Shown: positions 53,411-63,518, counted from the first letter of the stretch. The stretch: 64,000 nt of DNA from Phytophthora colocasiae (GCA_018806915.1 JAGKQI010000105.1:1674001-1738000), one strand, 5' to 3'. Notes: generated by a model not told the origin, from the sequence alone. Translations and numbers: made by a program.

Positions 53411-55573
53411 ATGAGTCGATTAGTGGTCGCTATTGGCCACGTCGAGTTCACAGGCGGCAGGGAAGTGCTCTACGTCGTTAAAGTGCAACAAGACGCCGAC
53501 GAATGGGAAGTCCGACGCACATATTCCGACTTCCGCAAGTTGCGCGATGACGTCCACCGCGTCATGAAGGACGCGAGAGCGCACATCCTGGACGACGCGT
53601 GCTCCCGGGAGTTCTCGCACGAGCTGCAGGACTTGGCGTTCCCGGCCAAGAGACTCTTCGGCAGCAAGAAGGACCATGTGGTGAAGGAACGCGCCGTGGA
53701 GCTGCACCGGTTCCTCATTAAGCTGCTGTTCCTCACACACACGTACCGGAAGTCACAGAAAGCTCGGTATGATCAGTATGTGCAGGCTCTTCCAGCTCAT
53801 CAACAAGCGGCGTATGCGGCGTTGCAGGATCGCACACAAGCGAGTGTCACGGTGTTTTATCTTCTGCGAGACTTTTTAAAGCCAATTACGATCAAAACGG
53901 ACGTCCCGCCCAACTCTGGAGACTTGTTGGGTTCTTCTGGCTTGGATAGTTCTGCAGGAACTGGAGGTGATGGAGATTCACCTACAAGACTCATCCGGGA
54001 GAGCAAGATCTTGGCCATGAGGAGCTCCAACCCGAACGAACGCAAGCACAAGAGCAATCGAGAGATGATGAGGGAGAACGACAAGATGCAGCAGCAGAAA
54101 CGCAGAGAACAACAGCGGGAACAGCTTCGGAAAGAGCAGAACAAGTACCAACAGGCGTCTGTGGCGAAACCAGTCGAAGAGAAGAACGAGACGGTTAATC
54201 CTGCCAATGACACGTCCAATTACGACCATGGTAGCACGCCTAAGACAGCCAAGATGAACGATCTCATGGCAGCTTCGGAACGTTCGAGAGCTGAAGCCAA
54301 TACGCTACGTGAACAGTTCTTGCAGAAGCAACACAGTACGTCGGCGTTGTCCAACGAACACCAGAAGCAGAGACACTATTCGACGCCGGATGGAAACGCT
54401 GCTGATTGGAAGAACCGTACAGCACGTGCAGCTACATCCGCTACAACTCTTTCAACTGCTTCTTCTCACGACGAATCGGAGCCGGAGAAAGAGAAGGAGA
54501 AGTTTATTTTATCGTCAGCTGCGCCGTCGTCCACTTCCTCGACGGCATCTGCAGATGAAGTGAAGCTTGTGGATTTGTCGTCGCTGGCTCAGTACAAGAC
54601 GAAGAGAAGTTCCCGACGAGGCAGCCACTCCAGCGACAAGTCCAAGTCTTCTCACAAGTCAAGCAGCCAGAGCAAGAAGAGTCCTTCACGTTCGAAACGG
54701 AAAGCGAAGTCGGCCAAGAACATTCAAATGAGTGACACGGAACGGATGTCGCGAGTCAGTTCAGCTCTTAACGCCCAGGCCATTTCGATCCATGCGCAGC
54801 GTGAACTGGAGAAGTATCTGACCGAGTACAGTGCTATCATGATCTTGCGGTACGTGGACCGATTCATCAACAAGGCGGTGATGAAAGCGCCTGGTTGTTA
54901 TCGTGTGAATGCACAGCATCGGCTTGTGATTGATGGACAACGTTTCCTCCAAGAACTGGAAGAAACCTTCACTGACTTGCCGAACAACTTTGGTGACATG
55001 TTCCACATTGGGTCTCCTGGTGATCAAGACGAATGGGGATTCCCTCCAGCATTGAACAAATACGTGCAGATGAAATGGGAATCTTTCCAGTCGATGGGCA
55101 GCTCCAGTATCAGTTACGATAACGGTAATAGCAGCGCTGCGGATCAAACTTCGGACTCGGATGATTCGGATACAGAGTATGAATACGAAGAAATTGGAGG
55201 CGGCGGCTATATGACTGCGAAGCAGGATTTTTCAAACGATGAAGAGTCGATGCTGCAGGAAATGATTGCCAACGGAACGGCAGGACGTGAGCAGATGCTG
55301 CGTCTGCGTCGGCAAATGAACGAACAAGGCTGGAATCGGCGTGAAAATCCAGGATCTCGTTCACAACGTGTGATTGAAGAGGTGTCATCGTCAGAGTCGG
55401 AAGAGGAGACGCGATCCCAACAGAGAGAGAAACGCAGATCGAAGCGACGAGAAGCAAAGAGAAGCGTGTCGTGTGTGGTGGAAAAGTACCAGCAGGAGCA
55501 GAACGCACGAAGAAAAGACCGCCTCAGTCGAGTGCAGAGTATGGGTGGCCAGAGTATCGGCGGTTTCGTGTAA
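53411..55573 (+). CDS. PX-domain protein with long disordered, charged tail
   Basis: A 720-residue intronless frame. Residues 1 to about 130 form a PX domain: beta strands (VVAIGHVEF, VLYVVKV), the RRTYSDFRKL basic motif that contacts phosphoinositide, a Pro-containing loop (FPAKRLFG) and a C-terminal helical hairpin. PX domains bind PI3P on endosomes. The rest is low-complexity, with coiled-coil Gln/Arg/Glu (about 215-260), Ser/Lys-rich SR-like stretches (about 395-440), a short ordered segment around 470-560 (YLTEYSAIMILRYVDRF onward) and an acidic patch. No BAR or other known domain seen. A sorting-nexin-like adaptor role is inference. Confidence 0.88.
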   Translation: MSRLVVAIGHVEFTGGREVLYVVKVQQDADEWEVRRTYSDFRKLRDDVHRVMKDARAHILDDACSREFSHELQDLAFPAKRLFGSKKDHVVKERAVELHRFLIKLLFLTHTYRKSQKARYDQYVQALPAHQQAAYAALQDRTQASVTVFYLLRDFLKPITIKTDVPPNSGDLLGSSGLDSSAGTGGDGDSPTRLIRESKILAMRSSNPNERKHKSNREMMRENDKMQQQKRREQQREQLRKEQNKYQQASVAKPVEEKNETVNPANDTSNYDHGSTPKTAKMNDLMAASERSRAEANTLREQFLQKQHSTSALSNEHQKQRHYSTPDGNAADWKNRTARAATSATTLSTASSHDESEPEKEKEKFILSSAAPSSTSSTASADEVKLVDLSSLAQYKTKRSSRRGSHSSDKSKSSHKSSSQSKKSPSRSKRKAKSAKNIQMSDTERMSRVSSALNAQAISIHAQRELEKYLTEYSAIMILRYVDRFINKAVMKAPGCYRVNAQHRLVIDGQRFLQELEETFTDLPNNFGDMFHIGSPGDQDEWGFPPALNKYVQMKWESFQSMGSSSISYDNGNSSAADQTSDSDDSDTEYEYEEIGGGGYMTAKQDFSNDEESMLQEMIANGTAGREQMLRLRRQMNEQGWNRRENPGSRSQRVIEEVSSSESEEETRSQQREKRRSKRREAKRSVSCVVEKYQQEQNARRKDRLSRVQSMGGQSIGGFV

Positions 55574-56444
55574 AATACATTCGAGCACAGTGACCAAGCA
55601 GCAAGTAAATGAAAGCACTCAATGGAGGAGAGCCAACGAACTAAAGCGTCTTGATCACGGTTCCAGGTGTCATCTTTGATGGAATAAGTGCAGTAACAGT
55701 CACAAAACAATTGAGCACGTCAGCTATTCACATGCGTCTTGTCTTCTCGTTTGCTTGTACTGTATATCCTCTCGTTTGCTTGTAGATCCGAAAGAAAATC
55801 CCGAGTGGGGAGCTAGATAACCTCTTTCTGATCCCTAGCAGTTTCGATCCATAGTACCAGGGTTAATCGATAACAGCGTATCATCTGCACAAAGATCGCG
55901 TTGTAGCCATACAGATAGACCTGCGCAGACGAGCAGATCGTCGCTCGTCGCTTTTTTCTTTCAACTGTCACTTCACACGACTGCTAGGCGGAGTTTGCGC
56001 TCGCTGTCGCACTAGAAACTTCCAATCCTTCAGCACGGTAGCCTCAGTGCATTGTCAAAGAACCACATTATTGTAGTAGAAAGCCAGAACGACGGGCTTC
56101 CAACCGCGTCGTTTCAGTATCAAGAAACAGAGGTGATGGCAATAGAAATACATTCCATTCACACTTCAATCTAAAATTAAAAACTTAGTTACACAGGTTT
56201 TCGTTTCAGTTGATCTGGCACGCAACGCTACTGGTGCTAACGCCTGCGTCGTCGCCACTAGCTTCTCCATTGCCGTTTAGATGGATTTTTCTGCTGAGTT
56301 TTGAGCCGTTTGTTATCTGCAGGCATCTTCTTGTCATCTTCTCGCTGCTTGGTCTCACTTTGCAAGTGACCTTACACACTGCAAGTGGAGACTCTTAATC
56401 TTCCACTACTTCATTACCTTTCAGGCACTCTCGTGTGGAATAGA
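55574..56444. other. Intergenic, nothing supported
   Basis: About 870 bases. TCTCGTTTGCTTGTA occurs twice, near 55745 and 55771. An initiator-like ACTTCATTACCTTTC lies at about 56406, close to the mucin-like gene start. No gene seen. Confidence 0.5.
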
Positions 56445-58502
56445 ATGATACGCTGGAGCGCCTTTTGTTCTAGTTCTGGCTTGGCGTTGCTGGCTCTCAA
56501 CACTTTAGCTGCAGCAGTCGACACAGTCAAAGTGAGCGTCTGCCAGGATGCAACTTTCCAGATCCCAACAAGCAGAGGTGGAGTGTGTTCAGGCTATGGG
56601 GCTCAACCTCTGGGTGTGGCATGCCCTCGGATCGGAGATTCCACTTCAGATGAATGTTACCCGTATCTCAACAGTTATGACGGTACAGCTTGTGTTGCGA
56701 AAGAGGACGCGCAGTGTGTTCACCTTGTAGGGAGGAATGCTTGGGGCTGTACATTCCCATCAACGCAGTGTTCCGACTATAGTGAAAGTGTCCAAGAGGA
56801 AACTGGTAGCTGTCCGACATGGGATTTTTCTAGCGATGGCAGTGAGGCCTCAACCTCAGATCCCTTTGCTGTACAGGAGAATTATGACCCCGTGTGGTTT
56901 ACCAAGACAATCATAAAGACGGAGCTGTATAACTGCAAAGTCGCTGCACCAACTTCAGCTCCAGTTCCTGTTTACACAACAACTCCAATTGTTGAGCAGA
57001 CAACGGAAGCCCCAGAGATTCCAGCTTCAACGCCACCTCCGTCAGAAACACCAGTTCAAACAGAGCCTCCGTACGCTCCAGCAGCTACAGAAGCAGCAAC
57101 ATCCGTGCCGACTGAAACTCCAGCACCGTATCCTGAGACTACGCCTACAGAGACGTTAGCTGCTACTCCACTTCCCACGTCAACGCCTGCAACTACACCA
57201 ACACCAACCGAAACACCTACAAGCCCACCTTATATCGAGACTCCAACGGCAACCCCTGAGGTGACTGCAGCCCCGACGTACGCTCCAACAGAGACTCCAG
57301 TACCAGAAACAACATGGATCACACCAACTCCGACACCAAGTTTCGAGACTCAGTACCCTACGTCAACGCCAGAAACAACGACTGAGGCTCCTGCTTCAAC
57401 GTATCCAGCTACTTCGACGCCGATTCCAACCCCAGTAACACTAGCACCAACTTCCACTCCAGAATCAACGCCGTACAATACTCCTACACCGACAGAAACT
57501 CCAGAAGCAACACCGTACGATACTCCAGAGCCAATGCCGACAGAAACTCCAGAAGCAAATCCGTACGATACCCCAGAGCCAACTCCGACAGAAACACCAG
57601 AAGCAACTCCGAACGATACTCCAGAGCCAACACCGTACGATACTCCAGAGCCAACGCCGACTGAAACTCCAGAAGCAACTCCGTACGATACCCCAGAGCC
57701 AACTCCGTACGATACCCCAGAGCCAACGCCGTACGATACTCCAGAGCCAACGCCGTACGGTACTCCAGAGCCAACGCCACCGTGCACTAGCTCGGATTCG
57801 TCATCTGAAACTGGAACTCCGTGTGCGAGTACAGAACCACCGGTTTACCAGACGACAGCACCAACCTCCACGGGGACAAATGTTTATACGAGTCAACCGC
57901 CCGCGACCGATCCACCAACGACAGAGACGCCTTACTCAAGTGAACCAAGCACAGAGTTGCCGACGGAGTCTCCTACTACGGAAACTCCAACCACAGAAGC
58001 ACCAGCGACCGAGACAACACCGACTTCAACTCCGTATGAGAGCACAGAACCACCGGTTTACCCGACCGAAGCACCGACCCCAACGGAGGCGAGTGTTTAT
58101 ACGACTCAACCGCCAACGACTGAGTCGCCAACAACGGACACACCTGTGACGGAAGTACCAGAGACGGAGGCGCCTACCGTTATTGTTGAAACATTGGGTC
58201 AAACTGAAGAGCAGCAATTGCCAGACACGATTGATTCTCCGGTTTCAACTGCTCCGTGCACTACCGAGACTTCAGCTGAGCAAACAACGCTAAAGGCTTC
58301 GACAGAGTCAGATCTTACGACGGTCGCTTCGGTCGGTATCTCGGCTGCAGCTGTAGTGTCTATTATCCTCGCAATTGGAACAATCTTGGTCGTGACCATC
58401 GCAATCTTCCGCCTTCGAGTCCGTAGTGATCAGCCGCATCTAACCAAGTCCGACGAGCACCAATTCGACCACAGTATCGTACTCACACCGTCAGATTGCT
58501 GA
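56445..58502 (+). CDS. Mucin-like Thr/Pro-repeat surface protein
   Basis: A 685-residue protein with signal peptide (about 1-24), a Cys-rich domain at about 30-165 (ten or more Cys, e.g. CSGYGAQPLGVAC), then about 450 residues of Thr/Pro/Glu-rich repeats built on PEPTPYDT and TETPEATP units, and a C-terminal membrane helix at about 631-655 (AAVVSIILAIGTILVVTIAIF) with a 30-residue cytoplasmic tail. Such Thr/Pro regions are usually heavily O-glycosylated; oomycete cyst and germling surface proteins (CAR family) have a similar look. I infer a cell-surface adhesin or mucin. The 24-base DNA repeat at 57,500-57,780 may vary in copy number between strains. A truncated copy of its 3' end is at 61532. 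Confidence 0.85.
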   Translation: MIRWSAFCSSSGLALLALNTLAAAVDTVKVSVCQDATFQIPTSRGGVCSGYGAQPLGVACPRIGDSTSDECYPYLNSYDGTACVAKEDAQCVHLVGRNAWGCTFPSTQCSDYSESVQEETGSCPTWDFSSDGSEASTSDPFAVQENYDPVWFTKTIIKTELYNCKVAAPTSAPVPVYTTTPIVEQTTEAPEIPASTPPPSETPVQTEPPYAPAATEAATSVPTETPAPYPETTPTETLAATPLPTSTPATTPTPTETPTSPPYIETPTATPEVTAAPTYAPTETPVPETTWITPTPTPSFETQYPTSTPETTTEAPASTYPATSTPIPTPVTLAPTSTPESTPYNTPTPTETPEATPYDTPEPMPTETPEANPYDTPEPTPTETPEATPNDTPEPTPYDTPEPTPTETPEATPYDTPEPTPYDTPEPTPYDTPEPTPYGTPEPTPPCTSSDSSSETGTPCASTEPPVYQTTAPTSTGTNVYTSQPPATDPPTTETPYSSEPSTELPTESPTTETPTTEAPATETTPTSTPYESTEPPVYPTEAPTPTEASVYTTQPPTTESPTTDTPVTEVPETEAPTVIVETLGQTEEQQLPDTIDSPVSTAPCTTETSAEQTTLKASTESDLTTVASVGISAAAVVSIILAIGTILVVTIAIFRLRVRSDQPHLTKSDEHQFDHSIVLTPSDC

Positions 58503-59277
58503 GGTTCTACTTAGATCACGAAACAACAAGGCAACTACACCATAGAACGTAGCCTGGAATGCATCTCATCTGTATCTTGCTTCGACCAATCAATGCAAAA
58601 ATATACAAAACACTCAAGTTGAACCAGAACGTGAAGATATCTCACCAACGTCCTACACACCAAAGCCCGATAAGACTGTCGAGACGAGAGCTCGTCGTTC
58701 ATCAATCCTCCCACCACTACATAACCCAATTTCCTCTGTTGGTTTATCCAAGGTTCTGCAATGGGTCGCTTCCTTCGCTTCGTAGCTTTCGCTGTGGCGC
58801 TGACTACGATCCCCTCGACCGATGCAGGGAACCTACGCGGCAGTGACAAAATTCCAACATACAACTGCGGAGCTCCGGCGTCGATCTACCAAGGTTCTGT
58901 CAAATTCTCAAGCTTAAGCCCAGGCTCGACAGCGACGTACACGTGCATGAAAGGCACCACCATGCGAGGCCCAGCGACAGTTCGGTGCACGAATCAAGGC
59001 GTTTGGTCACCACAGACACCCGAATGCCGCGTCACGTATTCGCTCTCGAATGATAACACGTACAGGAACCACGACACGGGGTACAAGCTTTACTCCGGCT
59101 AAACCGAGGTGATTGTCGCTTCCTTTTAACGGCACCCCAAATGAATCTTGTTCATACTTCGAAGTATTATGTTAGCGTTCGATACATAGAGAGAGAGGTA
59201 GAGCCCTACCTTACAACGTCTTCTTGCTGTTCGTAGTCTTCTTGACAGGTACGAAAGTGAGCAACAGGTAGCAAACT
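58263..59277. repeat. Segmental duplication, copy 1
   Basis: From ACCGAGACTTCAGCTGAGC at 58263 to GGTAGCAAACT at 59277 the sequence matches 61532-63679, apart from small indels and the 1.1-kb insertion in the other copy. It contains the mucin 3' end, a Sushi gene and a fragment of the MBOAT 3' end. Confidence 0.9.
58761..59102 (+). CDS. Secreted single-Sushi (CCP) domain protein, copy 1
   Basis: 113 residues with signal peptide (MGRFLRFVAFAVAL onward, cleavage near residue 22). The mature part is nearly all one Sushi/complement-control domain: four Cys at 36, 62, 76 and 89, Gly-Ala-Pro after the first Cys, Tyr before the second, GVW before the last (Trp 82) and PEC. That matches the module known from animal complement regulators and adhesion proteins; two disulfides (1-3, 2-4) are expected. 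The C-terminal 22 residues are polar. No RxLR. Upstream sequence is conserved in the second copy, so promoter and gene duplicated together. Function unknown. Confidence 0.8.
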   Translation: MGRFLRFVAFAVALTTIPSTDAGNLRGSDKIPTYNCGAPASIYQGSVKFSSLSPGSTATYTCMKGTTMRGPATVRCTNQGVWSPQTPECRVTYSLSNDNTYRNHDTGYKLYSG

Positions 59278-59547
59278 GCTGTGAGGGCTGTTGTTGTTGA
59301 GGTTGTCGCTGAGCTTCAGTAGCAGGAAGCAGCGAAGTGTGCTCGGTCAATTCTTGATGCTGAGCTTCAGCAGCAGAAGCCAGGTCGGTCATGTCTTGTT
59401 GCTGGGCTTGTGACGGTGTCTCGTCCTTCGCTTCCTCGATCATGTTGTCAAACTTCGATTTCCAATATTCCAAATATGACAGAATCGCCGTCGCCGCAAT
59501 GTCAACACCAATCAACTGACACACGAAACGCGAGCGGCTACAAACTG

Positions 59548-60123
59548 TTAAACATCCTTTTTCGTCGGTTGGATTCTCTCCGTAGGCCAAAACAATGATC
59601 GTAATGACCACCAATATGACAGGTACGAAGCATTGAGTGTTGATGATCCACCGTCTGTATCCTGCTCTACACAAGAAATTAGCAACAACATATTCCAACA
59701 ATTAGGGGCCAGAATACGTACTGTACGCTTATACTTCAGCACTCTGGAAGCAGTTCCACCAATGTCAACGCGAACATGACCCCGAACCTTCACCAGCACA
59801 TGGATCGTCTTCTTTGTTGGAGCACCTCCAAACAAGTCGCCAATCTCTTCTGCTGGGTCGATTTCTTCGTTCAGCAGATTCTTCACTTGCTCAGGAATGT
59901 CTCCACTTCGCATACTAATCACAACAGGGTCATCCGACCGCAGCCACCCGCCCGTCGTCATCGCCAGGAAAAGCTGCAGATCGTCAGGGTCGACACCATC
60001 CAAGGTATTCTTCTTTCTATTCTTAATCGCTACTTTCAACGCGGACACCGAAGCGCCTTCTGCGATGTCCACCTCGAACGCGCTCCCCCTCATATCAACG
60101 ATCGTACAGAAGAGCTTTATCAT
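59548..60123 (-). CDS. Crinkler (CRN) effector N-terminus with short or broken C-terminal part
   Basis: From the ATG at 60123 the first 113 residues are a typical Crinkler N-terminal region: ubiquitin-like fold, LQLFLAM at 49-55 in place of the LFLAK motif, GGWL, and the end motif HVLVKV (108-113, variant of HVLVVVP), where CRNs recombine with diverse C-terminal domains. Known role of the family: entry of oomycete effectors into plant nuclei. After that the unspliced frame runs to a stop at 59548 (191 residues). A GTACGT...TGTAG intron of 55 bases (59722 to about 59668) is possible and would give a different 43-codon end. A third frame (59680-59126) encodes a membrane helix but is not reachable by a simple splice. 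The C-terminus is therefore unresolved. Confidence 0.75.
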   Translation of the reverse strand: MIKLFCTIVDMRGSAFEVDIAEGASVSALKVAIKNRKKNTLDGVDPDDLQLFLAMTTGGWLRSDDPVVISMRSGDIPEQVKNLLNEEIDPAEEIGDLFGGAPTKKTIHVLVKVRGHVRVDIGGTASRVLKYKRTVRILAPNCWNMLLLISCVEQDTDGGSSTLNASYLSYWWSLRSLFWPTERIQPTKKDV

Positions 60124-60274
60124 CTTTCCTCGAGCCGACGGATTCTGGAAGGAGAGAATCACTATCGTACTTAAACGCAAATGAAGATGTGATGAAGGCG
60201 TGTCACATCATCATCCAACCTTCTTTCCGGTAAAAAAAATTGCTTAGGTTTGGACTCGCATGAATCATCATGAG

Positions 60275-61507
60275 TCATGATGACAAGCCTCCATCCCACT
60301 TCGCCACGCACTCAACAATCGCTTCAGCAATGGACCTGCGACGGACGGCATGTACGCTACAAACTAGCCAGCACAGCTGATGAGCTCTTCGTCGTCGGAC
60401 CCGGCAGGATCGACCCGCCACAAGGGTGGTCATGCAGTTGCGAGTGAGCTCCTTCTGCTGCTCCTCTTGCTCCTGAGCAGCGTCTGAACCCTCCGTGGGT
60501 GGGATTTCCAGCAATCTCTCCTCCACGTGCTCGATCGAGTAGCGCAGAAGCTCCATGAAGTTGTGGCCGTGGTCGTGCGCGTGGTCTGCGATCACTTCAC
60601 GCGCCGCGACGGCTTTCACGTACTCCACACGTAACGCTGTGGCATCTGCAAGTGCACGGGCGAGGTGGAGTTGCTTGGTGGGGCAACTTTTGTGAATGGC
60701 ACGTAGAATATCGAGGCGTGCGCTGGCAGTGCGGAAGTCCTCGAAGCGCAAGGCGTTCACCAGCGCATGCATAAATGTCGACGTGATGAGACTGTCTGCT
60801 GCTGCTGCAGGAGTTGCAGCTGTTGGAAGTGACGACGGCGCGTGCAGATTGAGTTGGTCCTTGAGCAGAGAATTGACCAGTCCTCTTTTGACGAACTCCT
60901 CGTTGGGTTCGTCCGTGTCTGTTCCTGTGTCGTCTCCGAAGGCGCTGAGTGCTTGCCGTGGGCGATTTCGTCGCTCTTCACTGCGTGCCTTGAAGATCGT
61001 GTCGGTGACGTCGTCACGGCTGGCCACACGCTGCGGTAGGCGCTTCTGCTGGCTGAAGAGCGTGAGCTGCTGAGAGAAGGCACTTCCTGCTGTCTCGGGG
61101 TACACATCCTCTGCATCCTTTCCAGTAGATGTTGAGGTCTGCATTCGGCTCGGGGCTTTGAAGCTCCGTTGACGTGAGCGACAGCTTGCGACGCATCGAC
61201 ATGGCCGCTGCCTTGGTCGTCGGCTGCATCTGTCCCTGTTTATTGAGTCCTTTCGGTACCATACGCTGTCGTCTGGGCTTGCTCTGAGTGTTGTCATTGC
61301 TTGCGCGACTTGTAGCTCTGCTGTTGGTCTGCTGCTGCGTCTGGTTCTTCTTGGCCGCCTCAATGTTTTGTGCAGTTTAGCAGCCGCCGCCGCAGTAGCA
61401 GAGCGTCTCGGACGTCGAGAACCTGCAGAAGAAGAAGCTGCAGAAGATGATGAAGAAGCACCACGTCGGTCCGTCACAAAAGCCATCGAGCGCTTGGGCG
61501 TCGCCAC
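60275..61507 (-). pseudogene. Unknown gene with probable frameshifts
   Basis: A 410-codon minus-strand frame is open, but codon sense moves between frames. From about 61370 to 61140 the coherent reading (SMRRKLSLTSTELQSPEPNA) is in another frame; from 61140 to about 60430 the main frame is convincing (FVKRGLVNSLLKDQLNLH, LLRYSIEHVEERLLEIPP); near the end a third frame gives an acidic DPAGSDDEELI. I infer a gene with at least two one-base shifts or unrecognised introns. No family recognised. The true start is unclear. The first codons lie next to the duplication junction at 61532. Confidence 0.5.
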
Positions 61508-61531
61508 AGGTGCTGGAGCCGTCCAAGCACA

Positions 61532-61771
61532 ACCGAGACTTCAGCTGAGCAAACAACGCTGAAGGCTTCGACAGAGTCAGATCTTACGACGGTCGCTTCG
61601 GTCGGTATCTCGGTTGCAGCTGTAGTGTCCATTATCCTCGCAATTGGAACAATCTTGGTTGTGACCATCGCAATCTTCCGCCTTCGCGTCCGTAGTGATC
61701 AGCCGCATCTAACCAAGTCCGACGAGCACCAATTCGACCACAGTATCGTACTCACACCGTCAGACTGCTGA
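61532..61771 (+). pseudogene. Truncated 3' end of the mucin-like gene
   Basis: Encodes the last 79 residues or so of the mucin-like protein (membrane helix and cytoplasmic tail ending LTPSDC) with few changes from the full gene at 56445. It lacks start, signal peptide and repeats. Confidence 0.85.
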
Positions 61772-61888
61772 GGTTCTACTTAGATCACGAAGCATCAAGG
61801 CAACTACACCATAGAACGGGAGTCTAAGTAGCCTGGAATGCATCTCATCTGTATCTTGCCTCGACAACATTTTGCAAACCAATCAATA

Positions 61889-63010
61889 GGGGGGGGGGGG
61901 TCAAAGTCGTCCAAAACAATGTCTATTTGTGTATCCATTTCATTTGCATAAGCGTGCCCATTTGTAAATGGACCCGGTCATGAGCAGGTCCATTTTAAAA
62001 CAAGCGATGAGCAAACACACACACACAGCGGAGTGACCTTCACTCTTGTTTCCGCACTCGAGTGCGCGCGCACGCCCACCAAGCCGAGCACATCTGCGTC
62101 TCCGTTCATCCCTGTCCGCACAAGCGTCGGCGATCAGGTACACTACACTCTTGTCACGAGGCAATGCCGCTCTTGACTTGCTGCTGGCATTGGGTGCGCT
62201 GTAGGAATGGGGAAGACCGCATGAGCCTCGAAGGTCCACGTCACCAGCGATGATTACCGTATTATTGTGGGCTGGATGGAAGACAAAGAGCATTTTGACT
62301 GGATTCATGGAACCTCGGAGAAGACAACCGTGAGCGGAAAGCCATAAGTGACCAAGACCACCGCCTTCAATGCCCTTGCCGAGCATCTTTTCAAGAACTC
62401 CACGAACCCCAAAAAGCCTGCGCTCAATGCAGCCACAATGCGCTCCCGCTAGACAAGGTACAAGACCAAGTACACCGATACTCTCAAGGTCAAGACATCA
62501 GAGACAGAAGAGCCCAACAAAGTCATGACGATTGAAGACAAAATAAACGAGATGTGCCCGCATTTTGACCGCATGGATAGCTTGTTCAGAGAGAAGCCAA
62601 ACGTGCAGCCAGCGGCTGTTGTGATGTCCAACAGCGTTTCGAGAGCAGAAACGATTGACGAAACAGATATTACCAGCACCACGCAGCCTGCCCACCAAAG
62701 TGTAGCGTTTTCAGCAAGTGCAATAGCTTCTCATCCCGGTGGATCCGCGTTCTCTGCATCAAATTCGTCCAGCGAGGAGCTGTTGTCTTCATCTTCATCC
62801 AGAGCGCAGGCGGATATGACCCCTAGAAGCTCCGAGAGGAGCTGCTGGCGCTCAGAAGTCTTCGGCATGTCGCGGAATGAGAATACACACCTCTTGATAC
62901 TTTGACCCGCCCCTTTTGATTTGTGTTCATTTATTGGTCGAATTAATGTCTATTTGTCTGTGAAAAAGCTGTCGGCCATTTCTGTCCGTTTGCCAACTTT
63001 GACCCCCCCC
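61889..63010. mobile_element. 1.1-kb transposon with G-tract inverted ends
   Basis: The insertion starts with twelve G then TCAAAGTCG and ends CAACTTTGAC plus C-tract, so the ends are inverted repeats (G-tract)TCAAAGT. TA flanks both ends (61887-61888, 63011-63012). It is absent from the other copy of the duplicated block. Its interior carries a decayed Myb/SANT-like gene. The superfamily is uncertain; a TA duplication is compatible with Tc1/mariner-like mobilisation. Confidence 0.75.
62208..62905 (+). pseudogene. Decayed Myb/SANT-like transposon gene
   Basis: Frames encode DYRIIVGWMEDKEHFDWIHG, then KTTAFNALAEHLF, then in the open 127-codon part from the ATG at 62525 KINEMCPHFDRMDSLFREKPNVQP. 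This is the layout of a Myb/SANT-like protein family that is very common in Phytophthora and rust genomes as transposon cargo. Stops after KPALNAATMRSR and near 62347 break it. The Ser-rich tail is open to 62905. Confidence 0.65.
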
Positions 63011-63173
63011 TAATGCAAAAATATACAAAACCCCCAAACACTCAAGTTGAACCATCACCAACGTCCTACACACCAAAGCCCGATAAGACTGTCGAGACGA
63101 GTGCTCGTCGTTCATCAATCCTCCCACCACTACATAACCCAATTTCCTCTGTTGGTTTATCCAAGGTTCTGCA

Positions 63174-63518
63174 ATGGGTCGCTTCCTTCGCTTCGTAGCT
63201 TTCGCTGTGGCCCTGACAAGTACGATCCCCTCGACCGATGCAGGGAACCTACGCGGCAGTGACAAAATTCCAACATACAACTGCGGAGCTCCGGCGTCGA
63301 TCTACCAAGGTTCTGTCAAATTCTCAAGCACAAGCCCAGGCTCGACAGCGACGTACGCGTGCATGAAAGGCACCACCATGCGAGGCCCAGCGACAGTTCG
63401 GTGCACGAATCAAGGCGTTTGGTCACCGCAGACACCCGAATGCCGCGTCACGTATTCGCTCTCGAATGATAACACGTACAGGAACCACGACACGGGGTAC
63501 AAGCTTTACTCCGGCTAA
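63174..63518 (+). CDS. Secreted single-Sushi (CCP) domain protein, copy 2
   Basis: 114 residues, nearly identical to the copy at 58761. Differences seen are an added Ser in the signal peptide (TSTIPST versus TTIPST), SSTSPGS versus SSLSPGS and TYACM versus TYTCM. All four Sushi Cys and the Trp are kept, so both copies look functional. The upstream 130 bases are also conserved, but beyond that the promoter side is the transposon end at 63010, which may have changed expression. Confidence 0.8.
   Translation: MGRFLRFVAFAVALTSTIPSTDAGNLRGSDKIPTYNCGAPASIYQGSVKFSSTSPGSTATYACMKGTTMRGPATVRCTNQGVWSPQTPECRVTYSLSNDNTYRNHDTGYKLYSG

Noticed and set aside
57350..57787. Gly/Val/Ser/Tyr repeat protein on the minus strand
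   Set aside because: Antisense of the Thr/Pro repeats of the mucin gene; the signal peptide, Cys domain and membrane helix are all on the plus strand.
61889..61900. G-tract as a regulatory quadruplex
   Set aside because: A single run of twelve G at a transposon end, explained as part of the inverted repeat.
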